A DNA stretch of 44,075 nt from Roseinatronobacter domitianus (GTDB lineage: Bacteria; Pseudomonadota; Alphaproteobacteria; Rhodobacterales; Rhodobacteraceae), in contig NZ_JALZWP010000019.1 of assembly GCF_023336755.1 (NCBI RefSeq), positions 1 through 44,075 on the forward strand, given 5' to 3'. Position numbers and translations under genes: made by a program. The notes below the pieces were generated by a model, which saw only the letters and a list, made by a program, of their open reading frames with translations, was not told the DNA's origin and searched no databases. Below are positions 33,888 to 42,698 of this stretch, in pieces (positions within the stretch are counted from its first letter, which is position 1; each line of letters opens with the position of its first letter).

Positions 33888-34985
33888 TTAGTTTGAATCG
33901 ACGATACTGCGGACCTGCAACAGCCCCGTCAGCGGTGTGACCAGAGCGCCGACCGTGTCATTCCAGCGGGTGATCGGGTCATTTGTGACGAACACGATAT
34001 CCAGTGGTGCCATCTTGAAATCGGTAGCCAGCACAAGCGCCGTGGCCGAGTGCAAGTTGAACTGGAACACGTCAAAGCCTTCCGGCGTCATGGGGGTGCG
34101 GCGGAACACGAAAATCCCGCGCGAATCTGCCCGGATGCGGTCGATTCCGCCAACTTCGGCCAGCACCTCGGTCAGCGACACAGGCACGTCGGTTTCCAGC
34201 GCTATTTCCTGCGTCGCGATTTCACCGAAGGTGAAGATCTTGTTGTCACGCATGGGCGGCACGTTAACGACGTCGCCCGGCAGAATAATCGGGTTCTGGC
34301 GCGTGTCGCCATGGTCGATAAAGGCTTTCAGGTTTACGTTATGCGCGGCACCTTTGCGGCGCACCAAAACATTGGAGAGATCACCGTCTGCCGTCATCCC
34401 GGCTTTGTTCAGCACATCGAGCAGGCGCTGTGGCACATTGGTGATCGTGACCGGCCCCGGCGCGCCAACTACGCCAGTTACAGTCGCTTGATGTGCGTTG
34501 AAACGCAGCACCGACACTTCGACCTGCGGGTCTGAAATGAAATTGCGCAACTGGTCTGTAAGGTCGGCGCGAATCTGGCTGGTGCTGCGTCCGGATGCGC
34601 GCACGGCCCCCACGAATGGGTAGAAGAACTGGCCCTGCTCGTTCACGATGATCCCGCGTTCAGTATCGGAACCGCCAGTTCCGGCGGCCTGAGTGCGCTC
34701 TGGGTCTGACCAGACCATGACGCGCAGTTCATCTCCCGGTCCGACACGATATGTGTAAGGGCTGGGGTTGCCCGGAGGGTTGGTCGCTTTGGCGCGGTTG
34801 GAACGGTAATTTGGCGTGCGATATTGGCCAATGTTGTCCGTTGTGATTCGCACCACGTTGATGTTTTGATCGGCGAGCGCATCCTGCGCTTCCTGAGACA
34901 CCGGGAACCGCATTTGGCCCGCACATCCTGCCAGAACAAGCACCAGCCCGGCCAGAATAGCCCCCCGTTTGATCCCGTTTCGCAT
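33888..34985 (-). CDS. Polysaccharide export outer-membrane lipoprotein (Wza-like)
   Basis: 365 residues with a lipoprotein signal (hydrophobic stretch then LAGC at 18-21). The polysaccharide biosynthesis/export domain starts about residue 77 (YTYRVGPGDELRVMVW), and two SLBB-type beta-grasp domains follow (ATVTGVVGAPGPVTITNVPQ; IFTFGEIATQEIALETDVPV). It would form the outer-membrane channel for exopolysaccharide or capsule. The tyrosine autokinase/Wzc partner is not in this window. It is divergent from manC-manB, which make GDP-mannose, a likely precursor of the same polysaccharide. Confidence 0.92.
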   Translation of the reverse strand: MRNGIKRGAILAGLVLVLAGCAGQMRFPVSQEAQDALADQNINVVRITTDNIGQYRTPNYRSNRAKATNPPGNPSPYTYRVGPGDELRVMVWSDPERTQAAGTGGSDTERGIIVNEQGQFFYPFVGAVRASGRSTSQIRADLTDQLRNFISDPQVEVSVLRFNAHQATVTGVVGAPGPVTITNVPQRLLDVLNKAGMTADGDLSNVLVRRKGAAHNVNLKAFIDHGDTRQNPIILPGDVVNVPPMRDNKIFTFGEIATQEIALETDVPVSLTEVLAEVGGIDRIRADSRGIFVFRRTPMTPEGFDVFQFNLHSATALVLATDFKMAPLDIVFVTNDPITRWNDTVGALVTPLTGLLQVRSIVDSN

Positions 34986-35385
34986 GTTACCCGCCTGTTA
35001 TTTCAACCGTTGAAAATGCCGCCGACCCCCGTGGCGCAATAGCGCCAATCGTGCCCTAGCCGCACCTGTTTGCGAAGTTATGCGATATCCGGCACGGGAA
35101 ATCCAGAACTCAGACACGCATAACGACAGCTTTCCTCGAACATGATGCAACCAAGTGCCAGTCCTATTTAGTGGGCTGCGGGGAACGGGATACAAAAACT
35201 GGCTGTTTATCGCGCTGCTGCGACCTTGTATCCAGAAGAGCAAGGCAGATGCCGGTTGCTCGACCAGCGGCAATCGGCGTATCAACCATAGGGATAATGA
35301 CCGGACTGCGCTCCGTCTGGGTGGGGCGTGCAAGCTGCGTCATAACCGTCGCGCCAGACCGGACAGCAACAGGAAAATCTTGTAG
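34986..35385. other. 400-base divergent intergenic region, no gene seen
   Basis: This stretch separates the Wza-like gene (minus) and manC (plus) and must hold both promoters. I see no convincing coding frame and no tRNA. The one structure is an inverted repeat, GGATACAA (35188-35195) with TTGTATCC (35226-35233), 30 bases apart, which could be an operator or a weak hairpin. Confidence 0.5.
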
Positions 35386-36834
35386 ATGCCCCATGACATT
35401 CATCCGCTTTTGCTGTGTGGTGGCAGTGGCACGCGATTATGGCCCTTGTCGCGCAAAAGCTATCCCAAGCAGTTCACGCGCTTGACCGGGGCAGAGAGCC
35501 TGTTTCAGACCTCGGCGCGCAGGCTGTCGGGGCCGGGCTTTGCGGCGCCCATTGTCGTAACCGGGGCGGATTACCGTTTTGTCGTGACCGAGCAGCTTGC
35601 AGGCGTTGAAATAGCGGCGGCTGCCACGCTTATCGAACCAGAGGCGCGCAACACCGCCCCCGCGATCCTTGCCGCGACGCTGCAACTTCATGCCCATTCG
35701 CCCGGTGCGTTGATGCTGGTCGCTCCGTCCGACCATGTCATTCCGGACGCGGCGGCATTTCGGGCGGCGGTTCAGGCGGCTATCCCCGCCGCGCAGGCGG
35801 GCCAGCTTGTGACTTTCGGCATCCGCCCTGACCGCCCCGAAACAGGCTATGGCTGGCTAGAGCTGACCGCGCTTCCCGACACGGCGTTCTCTCCCAAACC
35901 GCAACCCTTGCGGCGCTTTGTCGAGAAGCCCGATCTTGCGACAGCAGAGGCTATGCTGGCAGGAGGGCTGCATTTGTGGAACGCGGGCATCTTTCTGTTC
36001 ACCACGGATATTATGCTCGCGGCCTTCGAGCAGCATCAAACGCAGTTGCTAGGCTCGGTCAGATCCGCTTTCGAGCGGGCCGAGACCGACCTGAACTTTC
36101 TTAAGTTGGCACCGAACCCGTGGGCTGTTTGTGCGGACATATCGATCGATTATGCGGTCATGGAAAAGGCAGACAACCTTGCCGTGGTGCCCTATGGCGG
36201 CTCTTGGTCCGACCTTGGCGGATGGGACGCGGTCTGGCGCGAAAGCGGGCCGAATGACGACGGGGTTGTGACTTTTGGGCCAAGCACAGCCATTGATTGC
36301 TCTGATAGCCTGTTGCGGGCAGAGGATGGTCAACAGGCGCTGGTCGGCATTGGTCTGACCGACATCATCGCGGTCGCCATGCCAGATGCCGTCCTTGTTG
36401 CGCATCGGGACCGGGCGCAGGACGTGAAGCTGGCGGTCGAGGCACTGCGCAAGCAAGGCGCGGCGCAGGCTGAAACGCTTCCACGCGACTTTCGGCCATG
36501 GGGCTGGTTCGAAAGCCTTGCGCTTGGCGGACGGTTTCAAGTTAAACGTATTCATGTCCATCCCGGTGCAGCGCTTAGTCTGCAAAGCCATCACCACCGG
36601 TCAGAACACTGGATCGTGGTCGAAGGCACTGCGCGGGTTACAATCGGCGATGATGTCACTCTTATTTCCGAAAACCAGTCGGTTTACATTCCGATCGGGG
36701 CCAAACATCGGCTGGAAAATCCCGGCAAGGTTCCGATGGTGCTGATAGAAGTGCAGACCGGAAGTTATCTTGGTGAAGATGATATCATCCGCCATGACGA
36801 CATATATGCGCGCGGTCAGGGGGCGAAAGGGTGA
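35386..36834 (+). CDS. manC: Mannose-1-phosphate guanylyltransferase / mannose-6-phosphate isomerase
   Basis: 482-residue type II bifunctional enzyme. The N-terminal nucleotidyltransferase has LLLCGGSGTRLWPLSRKSYP (8-27) and FVEKPDLA; the C-terminal cupin isomerase half has PWGWFESLALGGRFQVKRI, HPGAALSLQSHHHRSEHWIV and GTARV. It makes GDP-mannose from mannose-1-phosphate and GTP and can also convert fructose-6-phosphate to mannose-6-phosphate. AGGAAA lies about 12 bases before the ATG. The stop overlaps the GTG start of the phosphomannomutase gene, giving a manC-manB operon for exopolysaccharide sugar supply. Confidence 0.95.
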   Translation: MPHDIHPLLLCGGSGTRLWPLSRKSYPKQFTRLTGAESLFQTSARRLSGPGFAAPIVVTGADYRFVVTEQLAGVEIAAAATLIEPEARNTAPAILAATLQLHAHSPGALMLVAPSDHVIPDAAAFRAAVQAAIPAAQAGQLVTFGIRPDRPETGYGWLELTALPDTAFSPKPQPLRRFVEKPDLATAEAMLAGGLHLWNAGIFLFTTDIMLAAFEQHQTQLLGSVRSAFERAETDLNFLKLAPNPWAVCADISIDYAVMEKADNLAVVPYGGSWSDLGGWDAVWRESGPNDDGVVTFGPSTAIDCSDSLLRAEDGQQALVGIGLTDIIAVAMPDAVLVAHRDRAQDVKLAVEALRKQGAAQAETLPRDFRPWGWFESLALGGRFQVKRIHVHPGAALSLQSHHHRSEHWIVVEGTARVTIGDDVTLISENQSVYIPIGAKHRLENPGKVPMVLIEVQTGSYLGEDDIIRHDDIYARGQGAKG

Positions 36835-38198
36835 GCGCCCTGACCTGCTTCAAAGCCTATGATATCCGGGGGCGCTTGGGCGTGGATCTGGATGCGAGCA
36901 TCGCATATCGGATTGGGCGCGCATTTGCACAGGTGCTTGGCGCCCGGCGGGTCGTGCTGGGCCGCGATTGTCGCCAGTCTTCGCCCGAACTGGCTGCGGC
37001 GGTTGCGCAGGCGTTGGTGGATGAAGGGATCGAGGTTCTGGACCTTGGTCTGTCAGGCACCGAAGAAATGTATTTCGCCACATCACATTTCGGTGCCGAT
37101 GGCGGCGTGTGCGTGACCGCCTCGCACAACCCGATCGACTGGAATGGGCTGAAGATGGTGCGGGCTGGGTCCGCTCCGCTTGATCCCGTGGCGCAGTATG
37201 CCGCAATGCGGGATCTGGCCGAGCGCGGTGCGTTCGGCGCCGAAAGGCCGGGTGGCCGGGTGAGTGATGTCGCGCAGACCGCGCGGGCCGCCTATGTTGC
37301 ACGCGTCTTGTCACTGGTCGAGGTAACGGCCATGCGCCCGCTCACGATCCTCGTCAATGCGGGGAATGGCGCCGCTGGGCCGACCTTTGACGCGCTTGCC
37401 GCGGAATTATCGCGCCGCGACTGCCCGCTGCACTTTCTGCGTATGAACCATACGCCCGATGGCCGGTTTCCCAACGGCATTCCCAACCCGCTTTTGCCAG
37501 AAACCCGTCCCGCCATGGCAGAGGCTGTTCGCACCAGTGGCGCAGATTTCGGCGTGGCGTGGGATGGCGACTTCGACCGCTGTTTCTTGTTCGATCATAC
37601 CGGCGCGTTCGTGGATGGCGAATATGTCGTGGGCCTGCTGGCCGATGCTTATCTGCGCAAGCACCCTGGCGAGACGATCATTCACGACCCTCGGATTATC
37701 TGGAACACGCAGGACATTGTGGCGCAGGCCGGGGGGCGTGCCGTGCACGCACGCACCGGGCATGTCCATATAAAGCAGGCCATGCGTGACGAAAATGCCG
37801 TCTATGGCGGTGAAATGTCGGCCCATCATTACTTCCGTGATTTCATGTTTTGCGACAGCGGCATGATCCCTTGGTTGCTGATCGCTGAACTGGTCAGCAG
37901 GGATGTCGGGCTTGCTGATCTTGTCGGGGCGCGCCGCGCGGCATTCCCGTCTTCCGGGGAGATCAATTTCACGCTGGATGACCCGCAGGCGGCGATGGAT
38001 CGCGTTCTGTCCGAATTTGGAGCAAAGGCCATCCGTATCGACCGCATCGACGGGATCGGGATTGATCTGGGAACTTGGCGCTTTAACCTGCGCCTGTCCA
38101 ACACAGAAGCCATGATCCGCCTGAATGTCGAAGCCCGAGAGGATGCCACCCGCGTCACCCAAGGAATTGCGCGTGTCAAAACCTGCCTTTTCGGTTAG
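36831..38198 (+). CDS. manB: Phosphomannomutase/phosphoglucomutase
   Basis: 455-residue alpha-D-phosphohexomutase. The active phospho-Ser loop is TASHNPIDWNGLK, the metal loop is DGDFDRCFLFD, the sugar loop is GGEMSAHHYF and the phosphate loop SNTEAMIRLN. It converts mannose-6-phosphate to mannose-1-phosphate, feeding ManC. It starts with GTG at 36831, overlapping the manC stop (GTGA), so translation is coupled. Similar to AlgC/ManB in length; activity on glucose phosphates is possible too. Confidence 0.94.
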   Translation: MSALTCFKAYDIRGRLGVDLDASIAYRIGRAFAQVLGARRVVLGRDCRQSSPELAAAVAQALVDEGIEVLDLGLSGTEEMYFATSHFGADGGVCVTASHNPIDWNGLKMVRAGSAPLDPVAQYAAMRDLAERGAFGAERPGGRVSDVAQTARAAYVARVLSLVEVTAMRPLTILVNAGNGAAGPTFDALAAELSRRDCPLHFLRMNHTPDGRFPNGIPNPLLPETRPAMAEAVRTSGADFGVAWDGDFDRCFLFDHTGAFVDGEYVVGLLADAYLRKHPGETIIHDPRIIWNTQDIVAQAGGRAVHARTGHVHIKQAMRDENAVYGGEMSAHHYFRDFMFCDSGMIPWLLIAELVSRDVGLADLVGARRAAFPSSGEINFTLDDPQAAMDRVLSEFGAKAIRIDRIDGIGIDLGTWRFNLRLSNTEAMIRLNVEAREDATRVTQGIARVKTCLFG

Positions 38199-38237
38199 GT
38201 CATCGCCGACACGGCCAGCGCATAAAAGGTGCCCGTT

Positions 38238-39017
38238 ATGAATACCCTGTTCTTCATCCTGTCCAAACTCGTTTGGGGGGCCTTGAACCCAGGCACATGG
38301 CTGGTGATCGGATTGGCGCTGGTTATTCTGGGCCTGTGGCGCGGCTGGCTACGGCTCGCTCGTGGCGCAGCCCTTGTAACCTTGTGTTTTGTGGTATTGG
38401 TGTCCGTGGTGCCGATTGGCCAAATCCTGCTGCGCCCGCTCGAAACCCGCTACCCGGTTGGCCCGGATATGCCTGCGCCCACTGGCATTATCGTTCTTGG
38501 GGGTGGTGAGCATATCGCGCGCTCGGCTTTTTGGAAGCGGCCTGAACTTAACAATGCAGCGGAACGCTTTACGGCAACCATGGCTTTGGCCCGGCAATAT
38601 CCTGATGCAAGGGTCATTTTTACTGGCGGAAGCGGCGCGCTGGGGGATTTGGGCAACACGGTTTCGGGCGCTACCGTCGCGCGGGCCTTTTTCGCCGAGC
38701 AGGGGCTGGACCCTGACCGGCTGACATTGGAAGGCGCCTCTCGCAACACTGCCGAAAACGCCACGCGCAGTTTCGACCTGATCCAGCCAGAGCCATCGCA
38801 ACGCTGGGTTCTGATTACAAGCGCATTCCACATGCCCCGCGCGATGAACAGCTTTACCCGCGCGGGCTGGACCGGAATCACCCCCTGGCCGGTGGATTTT
38901 CGCAGCGCCGCAATACGGTTTCGTTTGACCTGGTCATTCGTCGAGCATCTGCCCGTGCTGAACACCGCGCTTCGCGAATATCTTGGGCTGTTGGCCTATC
39001 GGGTGACGGGCCGGTAA
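38238..39017 (+). CDS. YdcF/ElyC family (DUF218) membrane protein
   Basis: 259 residues. Two membrane helices at the N-terminus (LFFILSKLVWGALNPGTWLV, and about 40-62) are followed by a DUF218 domain: GIIVLGGGEH, VIFTGGSGALG, LEGASRNTAENA, WVLITSAFHMPRA. ElyC and SanA relatives act in envelope and undecaprenyl-phosphate-linked processes, but the molecular role is not settled. The ATG at 38238 is behind AAAAGG; a GTG at 38229 is less likely. It follows manB by 39 bases and may be in the same operon. Next to it begins the integrated element. Confidence 0.88.
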   Translation: MNTLFFILSKLVWGALNPGTWLVIGLALVILGLWRGWLRLARGAALVTLCFVVLVSVVPIGQILLRPLETRYPVGPDMPAPTGIIVLGGGEHIARSAFWKRPELNNAAERFTATMALARQYPDARVIFTGGSGALGDLGNTVSGATVARAFFAEQGLDPDRLTLEGASRNTAENATRSFDLIQPEPSQRWVLITSAFHMPRAMNSFTRAGWTGITPWPVDFRSAAIRFRLTWSFVEHLPVLNTALREYLGLLAYRVTGR

Positions 39018-39142
39018 CGCGTTGCGAAATCGGCGCTGTTCGGACGCACCGCCACAGTAACCCATGCCCGAACTTATCGTAAGAAGAGCGCAACCCGCCC
39101 AGCCGAATATCCTATATAATTCAGAGTCTTATCTGAAAAACA

Positions 39143-39156
39143 TGGTGCCCAGGAGA
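39143..39156. other. Candidate attachment-site core with tRNA-Leu 3'-end similarity
   Basis: TGGTGCCCAGGAGA reads as the reverse complement of a tRNA-Leu 3' terminus (acceptor stem plus CCA: TCTCCTGGGCACCA). It lies about 145 bases before the integrase start, where an att core is expected, but the rest of the tRNA is missing, so this would be the partial copy left at one end. The second copy would be outside the window. The match is short and could be chance. Confidence 0.35.
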
Positions 39157-39300
39157 TGCGCCAAGCATATGTTTTAAAATGTTTTTATATGTACAGCCTT
39201 GCCGCTATCCACCTTCCTACAAGGCAAAACCTGCCCGAAACTGTCTTGACCTGTCCGAGCCTATCCAACAAGCTAGGGTGGATATTTAGGGGGATAGGAA

Positions 39301-40497
39301 ATGCGGGCGAAAAACAGACTGACGGCGGGTTTTCTAAAATCGCCCCCGGCTGGCAAGCATTGCGACGGGGGCGGGCTTTGGCTGGTGGTGCGCGAAGATG
39401 GCGGCGCGCAATGGGTACTGCGCGTAACCGTTCACGGGCGGCGGCGCGAAATGGGCTTGGGGGGCTATCCGGCACTCGGATTGGCTGAAGCCCGCAAGCA
39501 AGCGTCACGCTGGCGCGATATGGCGGCGGCGGGTCGTGACCCGGTCAAGGAACGCCAAGCAGAAGAACGGGCGGCACGGCGCGAAGATATATCGCTGGCA
39601 ATCATTACCGCTGATGCCTTTGAGGCCCGCAAGGCCGAACTGAAAGGAGACGGCACGGCAGGCCGGTGGCTGTCACCGTTGGCCCTTCACGTTCTACCGA
39701 AGCTTGGCAAAGTGCCTGTCACCGACCTCGACCAACGCGACATTCGCGACACGCTGGCACCACTTTGGCATACTAAAGCAGAAACCGCACGCAAAGCGCT
39801 GAACCGGCTTGCAATCGTGATCCGCCATGCGGCGGCGTTAGGCTTGGATGTGGACCTGCAAGCGACCGAAAAGGCCAAGGCGCTACTGGGCCGGTCCCGC
39901 CATGTGCCCCAAAGCATACCCGCGATGGCTTGGGCCGATGTGCCCGCTTTCTATGCGAGTCTTGAAGAACCGTCTCCAACGCATCTAGCATTACGGCTCT
40001 CAATACTGAATCCCGGCGTGCGCTCGAAACCCTTGCGCCATATCAGGCTCGATCAGATCGAGGACGACGTTTGGACGGTGCCGGGCGAGGATATGAAGGG
40101 CCGCAAAGGCAAAACCCCTCCTTTCCGCGTGCCGCTCTCGACGGAAGCCCTGCGCATTATCGAACTGGCGAAACCGCACGCCCGTAACGGCTTTCTGTTT
40201 CCAAACCGAAATAAAGGCGTGATTAATGACATGACCCTTTCGCGATTTATGGAAAGGCGTAGGCTAGAAGCGCGTCCGCATGGCTTCCGCACGTCGATGC
40301 GCACTTGGCTATCAGAGATGACCGACGCCCCGCACGAAGTTGCAGAAATGATGATTGCCCATGTTTCGGACAGCGCCGTGGTGCGCGCGTATCGCAGAAC
40401 CGACTTTCTGGAACAACGCCGCGTGCTGGCCCAACGGTGGGCTGACTATGTCACCGGCGGCGCTGCGCGGGTGGTGAAGCTGGAAAGTGAGGGCTAA
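39301..40497 (+). CDS. Tyrosine-type site-specific integrase
   Basis: 398-residue phage/P4-type recombinase with an N-terminal DUF4102-like arm-binding domain (GGGLWLVVREDGGAQWVLRV, GLGGYPALGLAEAR), a core-binding domain (about 100-200), and a catalytic domain. Catalytic residues seen: Arg in LNPGVRSKPLRHIRL, the HGFR box (HxxR), His in MIAHVSDSAV and Tyr in VRAYRRTDFLEQRR. AGGGGGATAGGAA stands before the ATG. It catalyses integration and excision of the element that starts here. TAATG overlap with the next gene. Confidence 0.94.
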   Translation: MRAKNRLTAGFLKSPPAGKHCDGGGLWLVVREDGGAQWVLRVTVHGRRREMGLGGYPALGLAEARKQASRWRDMAAAGRDPVKERQAEERAARREDISLAIITADAFEARKAELKGDGTAGRWLSPLALHVLPKLGKVPVTDLDQRDIRDTLAPLWHTKAETARKALNRLAIVIRHAAALGLDVDLQATEKAKALLGRSRHVPQSIPAMAWADVPAFYASLEEPSPTHLALRLSILNPGVRSKPLRHIRLDQIEDDVWTVPGEDMKGRKGKTPPFRVPLSTEALRIIELAKPHARNGFLFPNRNKGVINDMTLSRFMERRRLEARPHGFRTSMRTWLSEMTDAPHEVAEMMIAHVSDSAVVRAYRRTDFLEQRRVLAQRWADYVTGGAARVVKLESEG

Positions 40498-41327
40498 TGG
40501 CAAACAAAAAATGCAAAAAAACGAGCCGAAAGCTGGCTCCAACCCCACAGAAAGCCGCGATCCAGCATTCAAACGAATGGGGCATTCCAGACTGGTGTGA
40601 TGCGGCAGCCTATGGTGACGTTTCTAAGTGGAACCTTAACCGATGGCGCTGGGAGTTTTACAGGCGCCGTGATGATCTACGGGCTTTCTTTGATCGGTGG
40701 GCATGGGAGACCTACGAGCGAGATATTCCCCGCAATGAGGGCCAGAAACCTGATGAGCCTGGATTTATCGCATCGCCCGACGCCGGTGAAGGTGTCGCAA
40801 AAGAGATGCTTGCTTTCGGATATGCCGGCATACCAAACCCACGTATCGGAGAGCAAAAAGACATTACCATCATGCCGTTTGAGCAACTCGTGAAGCGGAT
40901 AAATTACATCGACCCGCGACACAAGAAGCCAAGACGCATAAGCATTGCGGATGCAATAAGAGGCATCGAAGGCGACCTCCATGAGATAAGGCTTAATGAG
41001 CATCATTTCGCAGTAAGATTTGATCTCGACAAGCCACTCAGACCACAGATCGACCAAGCAAGCCGAGTGCTTAAAGCAGCCCAAGTCCGGCTTCATGGCA
41101 AAACAATTCAGCGCAGGTATCCAACCGATAAGTGGCTATCTTATCTGAGAACATTGGATGCTAGAAGTGAACTTCCGGGCGCGTCATGGCGGCGGTTCAC
41201 CGATCGCCTGTACGCTGAAAACCTATTGGACAGGCACAAAGACCCCGCCGGGAACTATTGCATCCCGCCGCCCCAAGCAGGACGAGACAAGTGGGAGGCA
41301 GCCAATGCCTTGCGATTTAATTTTTGA
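40497..41327 (+). CDS. Hypothetical protein, N-terminus like DUF6499/transcriptional-regulator-associated domain
   Basis: 276 residues with no assigned function. The N-terminal part, GIPDWCDAAAYGDVSKWNLN and WRWEFYRRRDDLRAFFDRWA (29-68), resembles the PDW...AY...W.WEFLRR pattern found in DUF6499-type proteins of mobile elements. The middle and C-terminal part (about 150-270) is charged and helical, with RISIADAIRGIEGDLHEIRL. GC content is lower than in its neighbours and the codon use is more mixed, a sign of transfer. TAATG overlap with the integrase stop places it in the same transcript. Role unknown. Confidence 0.75.
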   Translation: MANKKCKKTSRKLAPTPQKAAIQHSNEWGIPDWCDAAAYGDVSKWNLNRWRWEFYRRRDDLRAFFDRWAWETYERDIPRNEGQKPDEPGFIASPDAGEGVAKEMLAFGYAGIPNPRIGEQKDITIMPFEQLVKRINYIDPRHKKPRRISIADAIRGIEGDLHEIRLNEHHFAVRFDLDKPLRPQIDQASRVLKAAQVRLHGKTIQRRYPTDKWLSYLRTLDARSELPGASWRRFTDRLYAENLLDRHKDPAGNYCIPPPQAGRDKWEAANALRFNF

Positions 41328-41400
41328 TTTTTGCGCACAATTCCTCCCAATGTAGAGGCGTGCAATTCGAGGCCATCCCGAACAAAGAAGGATGGTCACT

Positions 41401-41586
41401 ATGACCCAGCAATATCTGACGTTCCGCGAGCTTCGCATGAAGTTGGGCAAGCGTTCGCGTTCTGCGATCTATGATGATTTGAAGACTGGCCGTTTGCCAA
41501 AGCCCATTAAGCTTGGCGGCAAAAACTACTGGCCTGAAGGTGATCTTGACGAACACCTTAAGACCCTTCGCGAGGAGGGATCCTGA
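41401..41586 (+). CDS. AlpA-family helix-turn-helix regulator
   Basis: 61 residues with LTFRELRMKLGKRSRSAIYD and GRLPKPIKLGGKNYWPEGDL, the MerR-like winged helix of AlpA/excisionase proteins. AlpA controls integrase in cryptic prophages, and similar proteins are directional factors. The start is the ATG at 41401 with AAGGA upstream; an ATG at 41392 lies in the ribosome site. It lies 73 bases after the hypothetical gene and four before the next small ORF. Confidence 0.88.
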   Translation: MTQQYLTFRELRMKLGKRSRSAIYDDLKTGRLPKPIKLGGKNYWPEGDLDEHLKTLREEGS

Positions 41587-41589
41587 ACA

Positions 41590-41802
41590 ATGGTGGAAAA
41601 GAAAAACCCCTGCGCGCTGGCGGGCGCGACCGGGGCGGGATTGCTTTGCTATGCGAAAGCCCCTTCTAACCAAAGTGTAGCACTTTCCCAACAGAGCGAC
41701 AATGCGTTCAACCGCGCCAATGGCGTGTTTGAAATGGTCAACCCAGCAAATCAATCCACGCTTTGGCTGGCAACTGCCCACTTCCAGGGGGCGTGGGCAT
41801 GA
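41590..41802 (+). CDS. Small hypothetical protein of the integrated element
   Basis: 70 residues with no recognised domain. GGAGGG is about 11 bases before the ATG, and its stop overlaps the next start as ATGA. These coupling signals argue it is translated, or that it is a leader for the primase gene. The composition is unremarkable, with no signal peptide or membrane helix. Confidence 0.5.
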   Translation: MVEKKNPCALAGATGAGLLCYAKAPSNQSVALSQQSDNAFNRANGVFEMVNPANQSTLWLATAHFQGAWA

Positions 41803-42698
41803 CCGATGCAAAAGAACTCTCCCTAGCACTTGGTGGGCGCTGGCATGGGCAATATGGCGTCGCGCCCTGCCCGATTTGCCAGCCTGAGCGCCGCAAAGAC
41901 CAAAACGCATTGACGTTGGCGGATAGTCCCGATGGACGGCTGATGCTGAATTGCAAGAAATCAGCCTGTAGCTTTCTCGACCTGCTGGCGGTGGTCGGCT
42001 TGCGCTCGGGGGATTATACGCCACCGGATGCTGCAACCCTTGCCAAGCGCGAACGCAAAGCCACAGCCGAAGCCCAGCGCAAGGCCGAACAAGCGAGGCG
42101 GCTTTGGCAGGACGCCCAACCAATAGCGGGCACGGTGGTGGAAACCTATTTGCATCGGCGCGGTATAACTTGCGAATGGCCCCGCACGCTGCGCTTTCAT
42201 TCTGATGTTTGGCACGGTCCGACAAAGAAACGGTATCCCGCCATGATTGCGGCGGTGCAAGGGACGGGCCTGCCCGCTGTGCACCGCACTTACCTTCAAC
42301 GCGATGGCTTGAACAAGGCGGCAATTGACCCAGACAAGATGATGCTGGGAGCCACATCTGGCGGCGCAGTGCGCTTGTCTGATGGGCCTTCGCGGCTGGT
42401 AGTGTCTGAAGGCATTGAAAACGGCTTGTCACTGCTTTGCGGGCTTCTGGATAGCCCTGCGACGATATGGGCAGCGCTGTCAACTTCTGGCTTGCGCAGG
42501 CTGCGTCTGCCGCCGCAGCCGGGGCGGCTGACAATCGCAACCGATGGCGATGGGCCGGGGCGTGAAGCTGGACACGCGCTGGCCGTACGGGCGCACGCCT
42601 TGGGCTGGCAAGTTTCAATTCTCGACCCCGGAACCGGCCGAGACTTTAACGACATTTTGCAGGAAAGGGCGACGGCATGGATGCGAAACCCCATATAA
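41799..42698 (+). CDS. Toprim domain primase-like protein with zinc finger
   Basis: 299 residues. A Cys-rich zinc ribbon comes first (APCPICQPE ... LNCKKSAC, about 23-63), as in CHC2-type primases. A basic helical linker follows (about 85-110), then a toprim fold with LVVSEGIENGLSLLCGLL (acidic metal-binding Glu) and LTIATDGDGPGREAGHALA (DxD). Such proteins prime or support replication of P4-like elements. Start at 41799, overlapping the small ORF. It overlaps the DUF3987 gene at its 3' end by 22 bases. Confidence 0.87.
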   Translation: MTDAKELSLALGGRWHGQYGVAPCPICQPERRKDQNALTLADSPDGRLMLNCKKSACSFLDLLAVVGLRSGDYTPPDAATLAKRERKATAEAQRKAEQARRLWQDAQPIAGTVVETYLHRRGITCEWPRTLRFHSDVWHGPTKKRYPAMIAAVQGTGLPAVHRTYLQRDGLNKAAIDPDKMMLGATSGGAVRLSDGPSRLVVSEGIENGLSLLCGLLDSPATIWAALSTSGLRRLRLPPQPGRLTIATDGDGPGREAGHALAVRAHALGWQVSILDPGTGRDFNDILQERATAWMRNPI

